Below, in pieces: positions 1-9,164 of a DNA stretch of 64,000 nucleotides; positions within the stretch are counted from its first letter, which is position 1, and every line of letters starts with the position of its first letter. The stretch is from positions 210,001-274,000 of the forward strand of contig JAEMWC010000992.1 in assembly GCA_016490735.1 (NCBI GenBank), in the 5' to 3' direction. The DNA comes from Pachyseris speciosa (lineage: Eukaryota > Cnidaria > Anthozoa > Scleractinia > Pachyseridae). Below the pieces are notes generated by a model. The model searched no databases. It worked only from the letters and a program-made list of their open reading frames with translations, and was not told the DNA's origin. The position numbers and the translations under genes are program-made.

Positions 1-293
1 ATATTGTGGTTTTCTATCTCTGAAGATGGTTTTGAATGCTTCAGTTACAGTCTCACCCTTCTTATCCTTCAGAGGAACAATCCAACCATATTTACTAAAA
101 ACATCGATAACCATCAAAAGATATTTATAACCTTTATTCCATTTGCTGAATTTTTGCATTTCAAAAGATCAGCAGCCCATATTTCATCGATTTTATTTAC
201 AATCACACGCCGTCGAGTAAAGTTGCGTTTTATGGTTTTACGTAATTCATCTGCTAATTTTTCTTGCCAGTTTTCTTCACTCGACGGCTTTTT
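1..293 (-). pseudogene. Integrase (rve type), left copy, partial and frameshifted
   Basis: Retroviral/Polinton-type integrase that would join element ends to chromosomal DNA. The minus strand reads a basic block ending RRRVIV, then KIDEIWAAD, and further on FSKYGWIVPLKDKKGE; the C-terminal half lies beyond the left edge of the window. About one base is missing near 160-167, directly after WAAD, so the frame breaks at the first catalytic aspartate. The integrase frame is open across the stop codon of the neighbouring phospholipase-like gene (254-256), so the two genes overlap in different frames, as they do in the right-hand copy. DNA identity to the right-hand integrase is about 90% by hand alignment, far above the rest of the two arms. 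Confidence 0.8.
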
Positions 294-922
294 CGGTTTT
301 TTTTTTTTTTTTGCTTTTTAACACCCAAACCTAGTTTCTCCTTTATTGCAATTGCATTACGAGCCAATATATGTCCCCATTGTCTATCTTTCCATGGAAT
401 GGCATCAAGAGCAGCAACCATTTTTCGGTCTGCTTTATTCTTGCATTTCCTATCATCTTTACAAATGGAGTAATCAACATCATGTTGCATGGCAACAGCA
501 TCTGTCTTACCGGTTGGCTGCTGATATATCTCAATTATTTCACCAGTTGTTGGGTTGTATTTAAGCTGCTCATCAAGAGAATTGTATGGACCTGTGTAAT
601 TATGGCCTGGTAAAGTCCAACCTGATTTTGGTTTAGGAAGCTTACCAATAACTTTATGAATATCAATAGCACCACCAAATCCTGGAAACGTAAAACTTGG
701 TTTTTCTGCCCATCCCATCTTTTTCACAAAGCTTGTGTAGGAACCTTTGTAACCTTTTGCTTTAGCCAATTTGTATTGCTCTTTGTAATACTTGATGCGC
801 TCTTTTATGTCTGTAATTTCTTTTTTGTCTGGTGTTTTGAATAAATTAGGATATGTGAAAAATTCGAAGCCTTTTTTATAATCTACTTGCCACGGAGACC
901 CTGCTACACCCGATTTTAACAA
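254..922 (-). CDS. Phospholipase A2-like protein, left copy
   Basis: A 222-residue protein with the parvovirus-VP1-type phospholipase A2 signature. Residues 107-115 (HNYTGPYNS) match the calcium-binding loop, and HDVDY at 147-151 matches the catalytic His-Asp with its conserved Tyr. In viruses this domain opens endosomal membranes during entry; that role is inferred from the family. The tail is very basic, coded by a long A/T run at about 301-316. The ORF opens on a TTG just after the stop of the upstream ORF, so the true start is uncertain and the two could be parts of one longer protein. About 85 N-terminal residues (WQVDYKKGFEFF onwards) have no counterpart in the right-hand copy. The reading frame is intact. 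Confidence 0.75.
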   Translation of the reverse strand: MLKSGVAGSPWQVDYKKGFEFFTYPNLFKTPDKKEITDIKERIKYYKEQYKLAKAKGYKGSYTSFVKKMGWAEKPSFTFPGFGGAIDIHKVIGKLPKPKSGWTLPGHNYTGPYNSLDEQLKYNPTTGEIIEIYQQPTGKTDAVAMQHDVDYSICKDDRKCKNKADRKMVAALDAIPWKDRQWGHILARNAIAIKEKLGLGVKKQKKKKNRKSRRVKKTGKKN

Positions 923-930
923 ACTGTTAA

Positions 931-1290
931 TTAACCACCACCATAATCCAATCCTTTAATATCGGTCTTATGCAATTGTTTTCCGTCTTTTCGTTTTGGT
1001 CTAATTTTTGTTGATAATTGTACCAAACCCTCTTTACCAACTTTACTTATAAGCGGTTTACCTTGATCTAGAGCGAAATCGATGGATTTTTGCTGTAGCT
1101 TCGGGTCTCTCAATGCCTCGGATGCGTAATATCTTCCAGCCTCAAGACCCTTCTTTGCTAGAAAAGGTACACCATGATGAAGAAAACCCTCAAGAGCAGT
1201 ATCTGCCAATGAACTCATTATGCCCGCCCCTTCAGACGGGCCAATCCGTTTCCCTGTCTCCTGACAAATTTTGTTTTTGTGATTCCACAT
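931..1290 (-). CDS. Helical protein of unknown function overlapping the zinc-ribbon ORF
   Basis: A 119-residue ORF starting with an ATG that lies inside the zinc-ribbon ORF, in the -1 frame relative to it. It contains GPSEGAGIMSSLADTALEGF, looks largely helical, turns basic near the end (KIRPKRKDGK) and ends DYGGG. The right arm has the same ORF (17046 onwards) with the same overlap and the same relative frame. I do not recognise a family. Its position between the zinc ribbon and the phospholipase domain suggests it is the linker of one minor capsid protein, or a separate overlapping gene. Confidence 0.55.
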   Translation of the reverse strand: MWNHKNKICQETGKRIGPSEGAGIMSSLADTALEGFLHHGVPFLAKKGLEAGRYYASEALRDPKLQQKSIDFALDQGKPLISKVGKEGLVQLSTKIRPKRKDGKQLHKTDIKGLDYGGG

Positions 1291-1403
1291 TCAGCACAAG
1301 TGCATTTCAGCATAGTTCGACCATTTTTAGTCATTTCATATCTTTCACTACCTGGTACACATTCAGTGACTTTCTTCTGTTTGACACAATATGATTTTAC
1401 CAT
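1218..1403 (-). CDS. Small zinc-ribbon protein, left copy
   Basis: A 61-residue ORF with cysteines in MVKSYCVKQKKVTEC and CTCAECGITKTKF, resembling the short zinc-ribbon proteins (DUF5679-like) found in phages and in Polinton-like elements next to phospholipase domains. The second position of the first pair reads CVKQ instead of the usual CVKC, so metal binding may be weakened. The start is fixed by an ATG preceded by the element's promoter-like motif (1410-1422). The C-terminal 35 codons or so overlap the following ORF. Confidence 0.55.
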   Translation of the reverse strand: MVKSYCVKQKKVTECVPGSERYEMTKNGRTMLKCTCAECGITKTKFVRRQGNGLARLKGRA

Positions 1404-1409
1404 TATATA

Positions 1410-1422
1410 AGTGAGTTAGATA
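1410..1422 (-). promoter_or_regulatory. Promoter-like motif before zinc-ribbon gene
   Basis: Minus strand TATCTAACTCACT, ending 6 bases before the ATG at 1403 and followed by TATATA. It is one member of a motif shared by most genes of the left copy. Confidence 0.5.
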
Positions 1423-1505
1423 TTTTTAATATGCTAGCATTAATTGACCTTCTTCATTTATAATAATATCATCAATTGAAAAAATTTGACATCCATTCCC
1501 TTCAT

Positions 1506-1685
1506 TTATTTCCTGTGTTCTTCCAATCTTATTTTTGTTATTGCTGGAACATGTAAAATTTCATTACCATTAAGAGAGTTTTTTGAAAGTCTTATGACAA
1601 TAGTTTCCCTTTCATTATAAGCAATCTTTAGCTTAATCTTCTGATTTTCAGATAGTTTTACATTAATCTCAAAAAGTTGAGACAT
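1506..1685 (-). CDS. Short paralogue of the capsid-associated N-terminal domain
   Basis: A 59-residue ORF beginning MSQLFEINVKLS with the pattern LSxxQKxKLxxAY...ETIVIRL...SLNGNE. The same pattern opens the larger proteins at 1805-2633 (left) and 15517-16300 (right). It stops where those continue into a glycine-rich region; a second frame continues downstream to about 1430, so it may be truncated by a frameshift. It sits where the protease lies in the right arm. Function unknown; probably capsid-related by homology within the element. Confidence 0.5.
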   Translation of the reverse strand: MSQLFEINVKLSENQKIKLKIAYNERETIVIRLSKNSLNGNEILHVPAITKIRLEEHRK

Positions 1686-1692
1686 TTATATA

Positions 1693-1705
1693 AGTGAGTT
1701 ACATA
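1693..1705 (-). promoter_or_regulatory. Promoter-like motif before the 59-residue ORF
   Basis: Minus strand TATGTAACTCACT, a one-base variant of the motif before the zinc-ribbon gene, ending 7 bases before the ATG at 1685 and followed by TATATA. Confidence 0.45.
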
Positions 1706-1804
1706 TTTTCGAAGTAGTCTATGATGAATCTGTGATTGACACTCGCACACTCGAATCAAAGTTGGATAGCGCTTTGTTTATGAATTTGAGAGAGTTGTTT
1801 AATT

Positions 1805-2633
1805 TTAAAGAATTGTTCCAAGTATAGGGATTGAATTGAAAGGACTGTTTTTGCCTAGCAGAAGACCTTTTCCTTTTGTTTTTTTTTTTAATCCAAAACC
1901 GAATGGGTTTTCGTTCCATGAACCAATAAAAGGCGGTGATTGCCATGGAATCAAATCATGAGCTCCTCCATCTTTTTCCCCAACCATGGCATCTGGAACA
2001 TGAACGGGTAATGATCGTCTCGGACGACTTCTTTCAACATGTAAACCTTTCCCCGTCAAAGCTTTCAGAAGCAGGGGAATTCCAATACTCGCCAATATTG
2101 TTCCAAAACCGGCGCCAATCTGTGTTTTTGTTGGATTGATAACAAGTTCTCCACCAGACTGCAGAGCATTAACAATATCTTCTTTTTGTTTTTTAGTCAA
2201 CATACTTTTGTAAGCTATCAACTGATTGATCCTGCTTTGAGGTATAAGAAAACCTCCCTTTTTTTCCAAACAGTTTATCAATTCCAAGACCTCCAAGATC
2301 TGAAAGAGCACCTGTTGCCAATGCTGGAGCTGCTTTAGTTGCATATGGTAATAGTTTTGTTCCAAGAGAAAAAAGACTTGTCCAAAGAGAACCACCGTGT
2401 ACTACAGCTTTTCTGATTTGTGTTTTTGATATATTGATGTCTGATCCTTTATTCATATTTTTGGCTTTAATTAGTTTCTTGATATGTTTCTTTGTCAACA
2501 TAAGTTGATCATTACCATACAATTCTTCATTTGATAATCTAATTGTTATAGCTGAATTTGTTCTTAATGCTTTTGCAAGCTTTTCTTTCTGATCCGGTGA
2601 AAGTGTCACTCCATGAGGATGATAAGTAGTCAT
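1805..2633 (-). pseudogene. Capsid-associated (pX/pVI-like) protein, left copy, frameshifted
   Basis: Two overlapping frames (2193-2633 and 1805 to about 2260) together make one protein of about 275 codons. Order: an N-terminal domain (LSPDQKEKLAKAL...TIRLS...GNDQL), a glycine/alanine-rich stretch, a segment GFLIPQSRINQLIAYKSML, a glycine-rich hydrophobic segment (GAGFGTILASIGIPLLLKAL), then a conserved tail GKNSPFNSIPILGTIL. The break is in a run of seven A's at about 2258-2264. The right arm carries the same protein at 15517-16300. The layout recalls small membrane-active or core proteins of adenovirus-like viruses; that is inference, and I cannot name a family with certainty. Confidence 0.6.
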
Positions 2634-2640
2634 ATAATAT

Positions 2641-2653
2641 ATAATTAGATTAA
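2641..2653 (-). promoter_or_regulatory. Promoter-like motif before capsid-associated gene
   Basis: Minus strand TTAATCTAATTAT followed by TATTATATG; a weaker match to the shared motif, directly before the ATG at 2633. Confidence 0.4.
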
Positions 2654-2684
2654 ATTGTATTTAAGATTGTATTTAATTATTTCC

Positions 2685-3975
2685 TTACATTGATCTCAGG
2701 ATCAATTTTCCATCAGTCTTTCTCATCTCAACATCCTGTTCATAGAGGACTAGTGCATATACACTGTAATCTGCGTTTGTTCCACCATTCAAAGTGTATT
2801 TGAAAGTTAGTTTTGTCATCCCATCCCGAATATCCTGTTTCGGTTTTGTTAGATCGAAATAAATAAAAGGGAATATGGAGCCGAAGTTACCCCTGTTTAG
2901 AAGAGTGTCGTCACTAAAATCGTTGATGCCTTGGACATACTTCAAAACATCTCTGAATACCCTTGATGGTTCAGATGATGGTATATAGTGAACCTCTGGG
3001 TAATCAATTCCATTGCCTACCTCAAGATGACAACTCGTCATTGTTCGGTTATTTGCAACTGAAAATGTGTTATACAAGAATTTATTAGCTGTCCGAGATA
3101 CATCACTCGCGTCGTTGATTATGAAAACAAATACATGCCTCGGTTTGTTTATTCCTGTTGAAATACGGAAATTAGCTGTCTGTTGTCTTGTTGAGTTACC
3201 TCTTTCAACCATTTCTCTAAAATAAGTACACTTTCTTGTATCAAGATATTTGCTCATGTATATTGACTTTCCATCTGCATTGAAAATAATACGAGGGACA
3301 ATTAACTGAAATTTGGTAAGTACTACACGACAATTATCAGCAGCTTGCCAAATTAAATTTGCATCACTTTCAAGTGTTAGGTTCAACTCTATTTTCGAGT
3401 TAGGTAGAAGTTCTCCGTAAAGGCTCTTGAAAAATCCATATCTATTCAATGGTATTTCTGCATTTACAGTTCCATTAGCACCATTCAACAACAGTTTACG
3501 AGATGCAAATCCTTTGTTATAATTAGCTTGAGCTACTCTATCTTCAGCATGTCTGTTAGTATCAAGATAAAAAAAAACTCATTTGTCCCTTGAGAGGAAG
3601 CATAACCCTTGGAATACTGAAGCAAGTTTTTGACGTTTGTCGCTTGGTTAGCATCTCTACATTCATAAACATCAACACCATTCATTTTTACATTTATGTC
3701 ATTAATAAGAGAGAGAGAGCGGAATTTACCATACCGTTTCGATCATCAGCAGCTATATCAGCTCCATCTGCAAGCTTCTTTACAATGAAATCAACATTTA
3801 AACGAGCATTGAACCAATCGAATGGTGTAGTTTCTCCACTGTTATCAACAACGAAACGATAACCAGTTTTCTTCTGATGAGCATTGTTTGCAACTACAGA
3901 AATCAATGCCGTCTCAAGTTCAAAGACTACATCTTCATATCGTTCAGTATATTTTGATTCTCGATAGTTTGTCAT
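2685..3975 (-). pseudogene. Major capsid protein candidate (double jelly-roll type), left copy
   Basis: A gene of about 430 codons starting at the ATG at 3975 (the TTG at 3981 gives a longer but less likely start). It contains TPFDWFNARLNVDF, a conserved IPLNRYGFF, ELLPNSKIELNL, CRVVLTKFQLIVPR and FPFIYFDLTK. Predicted beta-rich organisation, length and position next to penton-like and packaging genes suggest the capsid-forming protein of a Polinton-like element; a structure prediction would be decisive. Two breaks are visible: one at a GA repeat (about 3708-3718) and one at an A/T run (about 3571-3579). The right arm has the homologue at 14164-15452, recognisably related but strongly diverged. 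Confidence 0.65.
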
Positions 3976-3980
3976 ATACA

Positions 3981-3993
3981 ATTAGGTTAGATA
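3981..3993 (-). promoter_or_regulatory. Promoter-like motif before major capsid gene
   Basis: Minus strand TATCTAACCTAAT, ending 5 bases before the ATG at 3975, within TATCTAACCTAATTGTATATG. Confidence 0.55.
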
Positions 3994-3998
3994 ACGTT

Positions 3999-4262
3999 TT
4001 ATTTTTTTAGTCTTCCACTTGAGAGAAGCTGACTGAGTCTTTCATTCACTTCATAATCAGATAATGTTTTAGGTTTAGGATTTTTCGGTTTTTCTTTTCT
4101 TTTGCTTAAAAGTTCTATTATTTTGTCACCAGCTTTTTTACCGGCATAATCGTCAATTGTTGAAGCTGCTTTTTTTCCAACTGTTTTGATAATGTCCGTC
4201 AGACCTTCACCACGTTGTTCCAAATCTTTCTCACTTAATTTCTTATACTCAAATCGTTTCAT
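3999..4262 (-). CDS. Small basic protein between penton-like and capsid genes
   Basis: An intact 87-residue lysine-rich protein, helical in appearance (DIIKTVGKKAASTIDDYAGKKAGDKIIELL) with a proline/lysine segment (KPKNPKPK). It lies 13 bases after the penton-like gene and just before the capsid gene, on the same strand. The right-arm homologue (13798-14163) has the same layout. No family recognised; the position suggests a DNA-binding core or minor virion protein. Confidence 0.6.
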   Translation of the reverse strand: MKRFEYKKLSEKDLEQRGEGLTDIIKTVGKKAASTIDDYAGKKAGDKIIELLSKRKEKPKNPKPKTLSDYEVNERLSQLLSSGRLKK

Positions 4263-4275
4263 ATACTATTTGGTT

Positions 4276-5058
4276 TTATAATTCCGTTCCTCTTAAAAAA
4301 ATCTCAATATACGAATCTATACCATTCAAAAGAACTGGATCTCCGAAAGAATCAGTGACATAAAAATGTATTGAACTGATTGTATGGGTTGAAACTGGAT
4401 TATGTGAAAGAAAACGAGGTTTGTTAGTGAAGGGTAAAGATCTGACTAGGTTGCTAACTGGAATAACAGCAATAGTACTGGTGCTATTCCCGTCAACGAT
4501 ACTGTCTACGACTTTATCACAGTTAATATAAATTTCATCTACCCCTCTCGTAATATCAGGAAGATTTGTTCCATACTGTGTTTCTGTAACCAGTTTTGAC
4601 TCAAAACCGATAAGTTTTCTAAATTCAAGATTTCTCAAATCCACTCGATAATTTTCATTAAGTTCAATCACAATACGATATGTTGATAAAACGAAAAACA
4701 TATTAATACCATACTTCTTTTTGGCATCATCAGGGTCATCGACAACCAAATGGTTATTTTTTCTCATATACTCATGAATGTAACTATTGATATCATCATA
4801 TGAATACATACCATCAACAAAAGTTATTGTTTCCCAGTTTGCACCTTTGTCGTGACTGTATTTTATTTGATTGTTTCCAAAAGATTGTCTGATATTGTAC
4901 CAACTGTAAGTCATATTGATAGTTTTAACGGCAATTTCGTATTTCATTTCGTTTGATAACTTGAGAGGCCTATTGAATCTCTTTGTGAAATCGTGACTAT
5001 GACTAACACCAATTTTGTCTCTATTTTTACTGTTGAATCGCAATGAGATTTCTGTCAT
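4276..5058 (-). CDS. Penton-like single jelly-roll protein candidate, left copy
   Basis: An intact 260-residue ORF, one of the best-preserved genes in the window. It opens MTEISLRFNSKNRDK and contains MTYSWYNIR, NNQIKYSHDKGANWETITF, GMYSYDDINSYI, FRKLIGF and a late block of beta-strand-like segments. The pattern of an ordered N-terminal target sequence, a query such as GMYSYDDIN and repeated strands resembles minor capsid (penton) proteins of Polinton-like elements, which have a single jelly-roll. The right copy (13024-13783) shares the SWYN motif, the IKYS-GG-SW block and the IGF motif. The assignment rests on pattern and gene order, not on a search. Confidence 0.6.
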   Translation of the reverse strand: MTEISLRFNSKNRDKIGVSHSHDFTKRFNRPLKLSNEMKYEIAVKTINMTYSWYNIRQSFGNNQIKYSHDKGANWETITFVDGMYSYDDINSYIHEYMRKNNHLVVDDPDDAKKKYGINMFFVLSTYRIVIELNENYRVDLRNLEFRKLIGFESKLVTETQYGTNLPDITRGVDEIYINCDKVVDSIVDGNSTSTIAVIPVSNLVRSLPFTNKPRFLSHNPVSTHTISSIHFYVTDSFGDPVLLNGIDSYIEIFLRGTEL

Positions 5059-5063
5059 ATACT

Positions 5064-5076
5064 ATTAGAGTAGATA
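5064..5076 (-). promoter_or_regulatory. Promoter-like motif before penton-like gene
   Basis: Minus strand TATCTACTCTAAT, ending 5 bases before the ATG at 5058 and followed by AGTATATG. Confidence 0.55.
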
Positions 5077-5116
5077 TTTTATTATTATATTATTAAATAT
5101 TTCTTTTTCATTTCTG

Positions 5117-5961
5117 TCATATTAAATATTTCATTATTATTCCATTTAGCTGTTCATTATCAATAATATTCAATCTTTTTAATACGTGCAATATCTTCAC
5201 AACTTCGTCTCTAACATCTGTACTATTATTTCCAGCACAAATAGACCCTCCAAGTAACTGGAGTCGTGAAAGCAAGTCTCCCACATTATTATAATAAACA
5301 ATACCAGCTCCAAGTTTTGAAAAATTATAAGCGTTTCTTTTCATTCCTTTCCCTGTTTTGTATTTGAAAGAAGTTAGTACATATGCATCCGTTTCTCTAT
5401 ATTTCTTCAAAGTTTGTAACTCTCGATCATAAGAATGTTTTTCTTCTAACGTTTTCACATGTGTTTTTTTACTTCCTAGTCTTCTAGCGATTTCTCCAGC
5501 TTTTTTCTTTTCTTCAAGAAGTTTTTGTGGGTTGACTTGAGTCAGATCGTTTGGTTTCAAAAGCTTGTGAATTTTTAATATAATTCTGTCATCTTTATTG
5601 AAATTGTTATCGATCGCTAATATGGTGTTTTTCCCATCCTCATCTTCTGGTGCTTCAATGGCTTAAGGAAGTTCCGAATCCATTATAATTGCTCTGCAAT
5701 TTGTTTCCGCAACATCATCAAGTCCTTGTGTTAAAGCCAGTTGATTTTGTTTCAACTGTTCAATAACTTCATCCTGTTTTTTGTCGACACTTTCTTTCAC
5801 ACTCTTCTGAACATCAATAGAAGGTTTTAATAATTCTTATGTTTCATCATATGCATCCTGTTTTGTGTTTCAAAAGTCTTGATAACCTCACGAACTTCTC
5901 TCGTCTTATTTCCAGCTTCAATTCCTCTTTGTAGAAGCATTTTCATTCTCTGTATATCCAT
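5117..5961 (-). pseudogene. Lysine-rich virion-type protein of unknown role, left copy
   Basis: A gene of about 280 codons read from the ATG at 5961 (MDIQRMKMLLQRG). Only the last 147 codons (5117-5560) are open; upstream there are in-frame stops, one near 5828. The N-terminus shares GNKTREVREVIK with the right copy (GQEVNDVREVLK at 11991). The C-terminus has a conserved globular block: GIVYYNNVGDLLSRLQLLGGSI, then an AGNNS motif followed by a helical tail. The region between is basic and probably coiled. It diverges from the ATPase gene across a 62-bp intergenic region. No family recognised; conserved position in both arms argues for a real element gene. Confidence 0.55.
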
Positions 5962-5964
5962 ACA

Positions 5965-5977
5965 GTTATGTTAGATA
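5965..5977 (-). promoter_or_regulatory. Promoter-like motif in the divergent intergenic region
   Basis: Minus strand TATCTAACATAAC, 3 bases before the ATG at 5961. The same 62-bp gap also serves the ATPase on the plus strand, where only a weak relative (AATCCAACGCAAT, 6006-6018) precedes TATATG. Confidence 0.45.
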
Positions 5978-6023
5978 AAAGATGGAATTGGGATGAAAAC
6001 GTTTTAATCCAACGCAATTATAT

Positions 6024-6664
6024 ATGGAAATACCAAACTATGACAGCGGTGAGGATTCAGATAAATGTTTCAAACAATTGTATCCGTATATGCCGAAAAA
6101 TATATTCAGGATGCTTCTCGCTGGAAATTCGGGATCTGGCAAAACTAATTTGTTGATTCATATTTTACTCAAACCATTGGCCTATTACGATCAAATCCAT
6201 TTATACGCCAAAATTCTTGACCAAGACAAATACTAGACTTTGATGAAAGAAATGGATGGGATAAGCAAACAAGTCGGTTATCCTGTTTTAATATGCAGTG
6301 AAGATGAAATTTTACCAGTTGAACAACTGCAAAACACTGATATACAGAGATTGGTTATATTTGATGATTTTGTGTGTGAAAAAAAGCAAAAGCCTATTAA
6401 AGACTATTTCATTCAAGGACGACATAAAAACTGCTCAGTGATATATCTCACTCAATCCTTTTACGGGTGCCCGAAACCAATCAGAATAAATTGTAGCCAT
6501 TTTTGCCTATATGACTTCCCATCATCAACAGAAAGAAACTTAATACCCCAAGAACTTGGAATTGATAAGGATAAATATATAAAGCAACTAATAAACCATA
6601 TTCTTTCTGTTATGTTGACAAGCCAATGAAAACAGTAAAGATAAATTTTTATGGCGTTATCTAA
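6024..6664 (+). pseudogene. Packaging ATPase (A32/FtsK type), left copy
   Basis: DNA-packaging ATPase of the A32/FtsK-HerA family, which in Polintons and related viruses pumps the genome into the capsid. Walker A is GNSGSGKT at residues 34-41; Walker B is RLVIFDDF at about 6346-6369; a later IYLTQSF carries the conserved Gln after a strand. Two breaks: an in-frame TAG at 6234-6236 (the right copy has a sense codon here) and a one-base shift near 6585 that moves the last 27 codons to another frame, ending at the TAA at 6662-6664. That stop codon lies inside the promoter-like motif of the fiber gene that follows. Confidence 0.85.
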
Positions 6665-6670
6665 TCTAAT
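6658..6670 (+). promoter_or_regulatory. Promoter-like motif before left fiber gene
   Basis: TATCTAATCTAAT, ending 5 bases before the ATG at 6676 and followed by ATTATATG. It overlaps the end of the ATPase coding region. Confidence 0.55.
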
Positions 6671-6675
6671 ATTAT

Positions 6676-8749
6676 ATGGGTATATTTAACTTTTTACCAA
6701 ATCAGGATCACATCGGTCATACAAGAATAGGTAAAAGAGGTCAAAAAGGAGCTGATGGAGTTGGATTCAAATTAACTGATAATGGCAATTATGATATCGA
6801 TAACAAGAAATTGACTAATGTAGCAACACCAACATATAATAAAGACAGTGCGAATAAATCTTATGTTGATGATGAAAACGTCAAACAGGACATCGCCATT
6901 AATGATAAAGCAAGTCGAAGTTATGTTGATACTGAAATAGCCAAAATTGACACAACAGCATACATAAAAAAAGATGGAACTGTTGCAATGACAGGAAATC
7001 TGGACATGGGAAGAAATCTTATCACCAACACGATCTACCCTGTGAACACTCTTGATGCTACAAACAAAAGCTACGTTGATTCAGAAATTGCAAGTTGTTT
7101 AAAACGAGATGGAACCGACCCAGCCGAGGGCGATCTGAACATGGCTGGATACGCAATTGAGGATTTGAAAGACGCTGATAACAGCACGCCAGCTGAAAAT
7201 GCCGTTAACAAAAAATATGTTGACCAAGGCCTGCAAACCAAACTCAATGCGATTGCTCAAAAAGACCTAAACATGAACAACAATGCCATTACTGATCTTG
7301 CTCCACCCGTCAACGCAGACGACGCGGCTACAAAAAGGTATGCTGACGAATATTTTCTTCGACGAGACGGCTCGACTGTAATGTATGGCGATTTGTCCTT
7401 GGCCAACCACAAAATCGAAAATGTTAGAGCACCAACCGCTGACAAAGATGTTGCCAACAAAATTTATGTTGACCAAGCCCCTTTTCTCAAAACTGCTGGC
7501 GGGCAAATGACGGGCGACATTGACATGAACAACAACACGCTAGCAAACTTAAAAGACCCTGTAGCGGCAAGCAGCGGGGCGACCAAGAGATATATCGACG
7601 CAACCCATGTTGACGCCTCTGGTCCGAAAGAAAACCCCTTCAAATATCTCATGGAAGATGTTAACGAATCTTCTAGTGAAAATAACACTAGAGTCAATAG
7701 TATTACAACTTTTTCAACCTCTCCTCACCAAATAAACAGAAACGCGTACAATTTTACGCTCATCGATGACAAAGATGGAACTGATCAATACCGCAGCAGA
7801 ATTGGTTTTAACCTTTTTAGACTTCCAATTGGTTTTTATACCCTCGTTGTGGAGTTTTTCCTTCCGGAAATGCGAAATGTCAGTGTTTATGCAACTGCCG
7901 ATACGCTGTCATTTGGTGCACAAACCTCGAAAACGTTTCAAGCAACGTCAACTATTGCGGCCTATGTTAAATCAATATTGCACTTCCAAAAACGCCAGGC
8001 AGGCCAACGAGAATATCTTTACCTTGATCTGCATGGAAAAACCTCGTCTCCAGACCCAACTGGCCACATAGTTGTTTATGGAGTAAATGGTACAGTATCA
8101 AAAGTTTCCTCTACAGTGTTTGAACAACTTTTCTTAGCAAAAAATGGAGAAATGGTCCTGCAAGCCGATTTGGATTTGAATGGAAAACGCATTCACAATG
8201 GTAGTCTGGATATGTTCCGCTCGGGAGTCACCGGAATGATAATGGAATGGTACGTTTTCCCTTTATCAGCCGAAAATGGGAGATGATTTGGATTTGGATG
8301 GAAACGCTGTGAAGAGTTGGTCGACAAACTTGTTTGATGGTCAAAATGGAGAATTAACAATGTTAAACCATATTAACATGAACAGCTTTCTTATTAAAGA
8401 GGCGAAGTTAGGTGGTAATTTGAATTTGAATGGAAATTCGGTTTACGATAGAAACGAAGCTTTATTCGGTTATTTAGGCGGTGCTATTCGGTTTTCTAAA
8501 CCCGTGATTTGGCCTGGAATGGTTTGTCGACAAATAGGCCTTATCGCTGTAATTTCTGAAAACAAAAAACAAACTTTCGTATTCCCCTCATTTTGCTCCC
8601 CGTTCAATTTATTTACCTTAATAACTCGTATGGAACTGAAAATAATCCCCCCAAACAATACAACGAGAGGGACGCTTTCTGTTTACTATACTCCACGTGC
8701 TGGCAATGACATTCTTTTAAACTTATTCAATATTCCAACTAATCAATTA
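6676..8749 (+). pseudogene. Fiber protein with collagen-like start, shaft repeats and two head domains, left copy
   Basis: Long fiber-like protein. Order: short N-terminus; collagen-like GKRGQKGADGVG (about residues 19-31); a GFKLTDNGNYDI motif; at least seven shaft repeats of about 35-45 residues built around N/D-x-x-x-x-NL...P...DA-x-NK-x-YVD and DGT-x-x-M-x-G-x-L; a globular head (about residues 350-470) with strands ending HIVVYGVN; more shaft repeats; and a second head. A one-base shift near 8270 splits it into ORFs 6676-8286 and 8276 onwards. The second head is cut by the SINE dimer at 8750, whose sequence supplies the last codons of the open frame. Such fibers attach virions to host cells; that role is inferred. 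Confidence 0.7.
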
Positions 8750-8873
8750 AATCAAATGAAGAATGATCCTCGCAGTTGTGAACGCAATTTATACAATTGC
8801 GAAAAGAAGCCTGAAAAAAAATTCAGGAATTCAACGGGGTTCGAACCCGTGACCTCGCGATTACCGGTGCGAT

Positions 8874-8914
<41 letters not shown>

Positions 8915-9123
8915 AGGTCAATTGTGGGTTCATATGTTCCCGTGAAAGAAATGAGTGTGAATGATATATGAAATGAATCATATATGAACTGCGGAAATGA
9001 AATCAAATGAAGAATGATCCTCGCAGTTGTGAACGCAATTTATACAATTGCGAAAAGAAGCCTGAAAAAAATTCAGGACTTCAACGGCGTTCGAACCCGT
9101 GACCTCGCGATTACCGGTGCGAT

Positions 9124-9164
<41 letters not shown>

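Noticed and set aside
4..321. Plus-strand ORF of 105 codons at the left edge
   Set aside because: Antisense shadow of the integrase; the minus strand carries the conserved protein.
1240..1290. Canonical -1 ribosomal slippery site at the zinc-ribbon overlap
   Set aside because: No X-XXY-YYZ heptamer in frame in either arm.
8832..9150. Two threonine tRNA genes
   Set aside because: Anticodon stem mispairs and the invariant T33 is lost; these are SINE heads.
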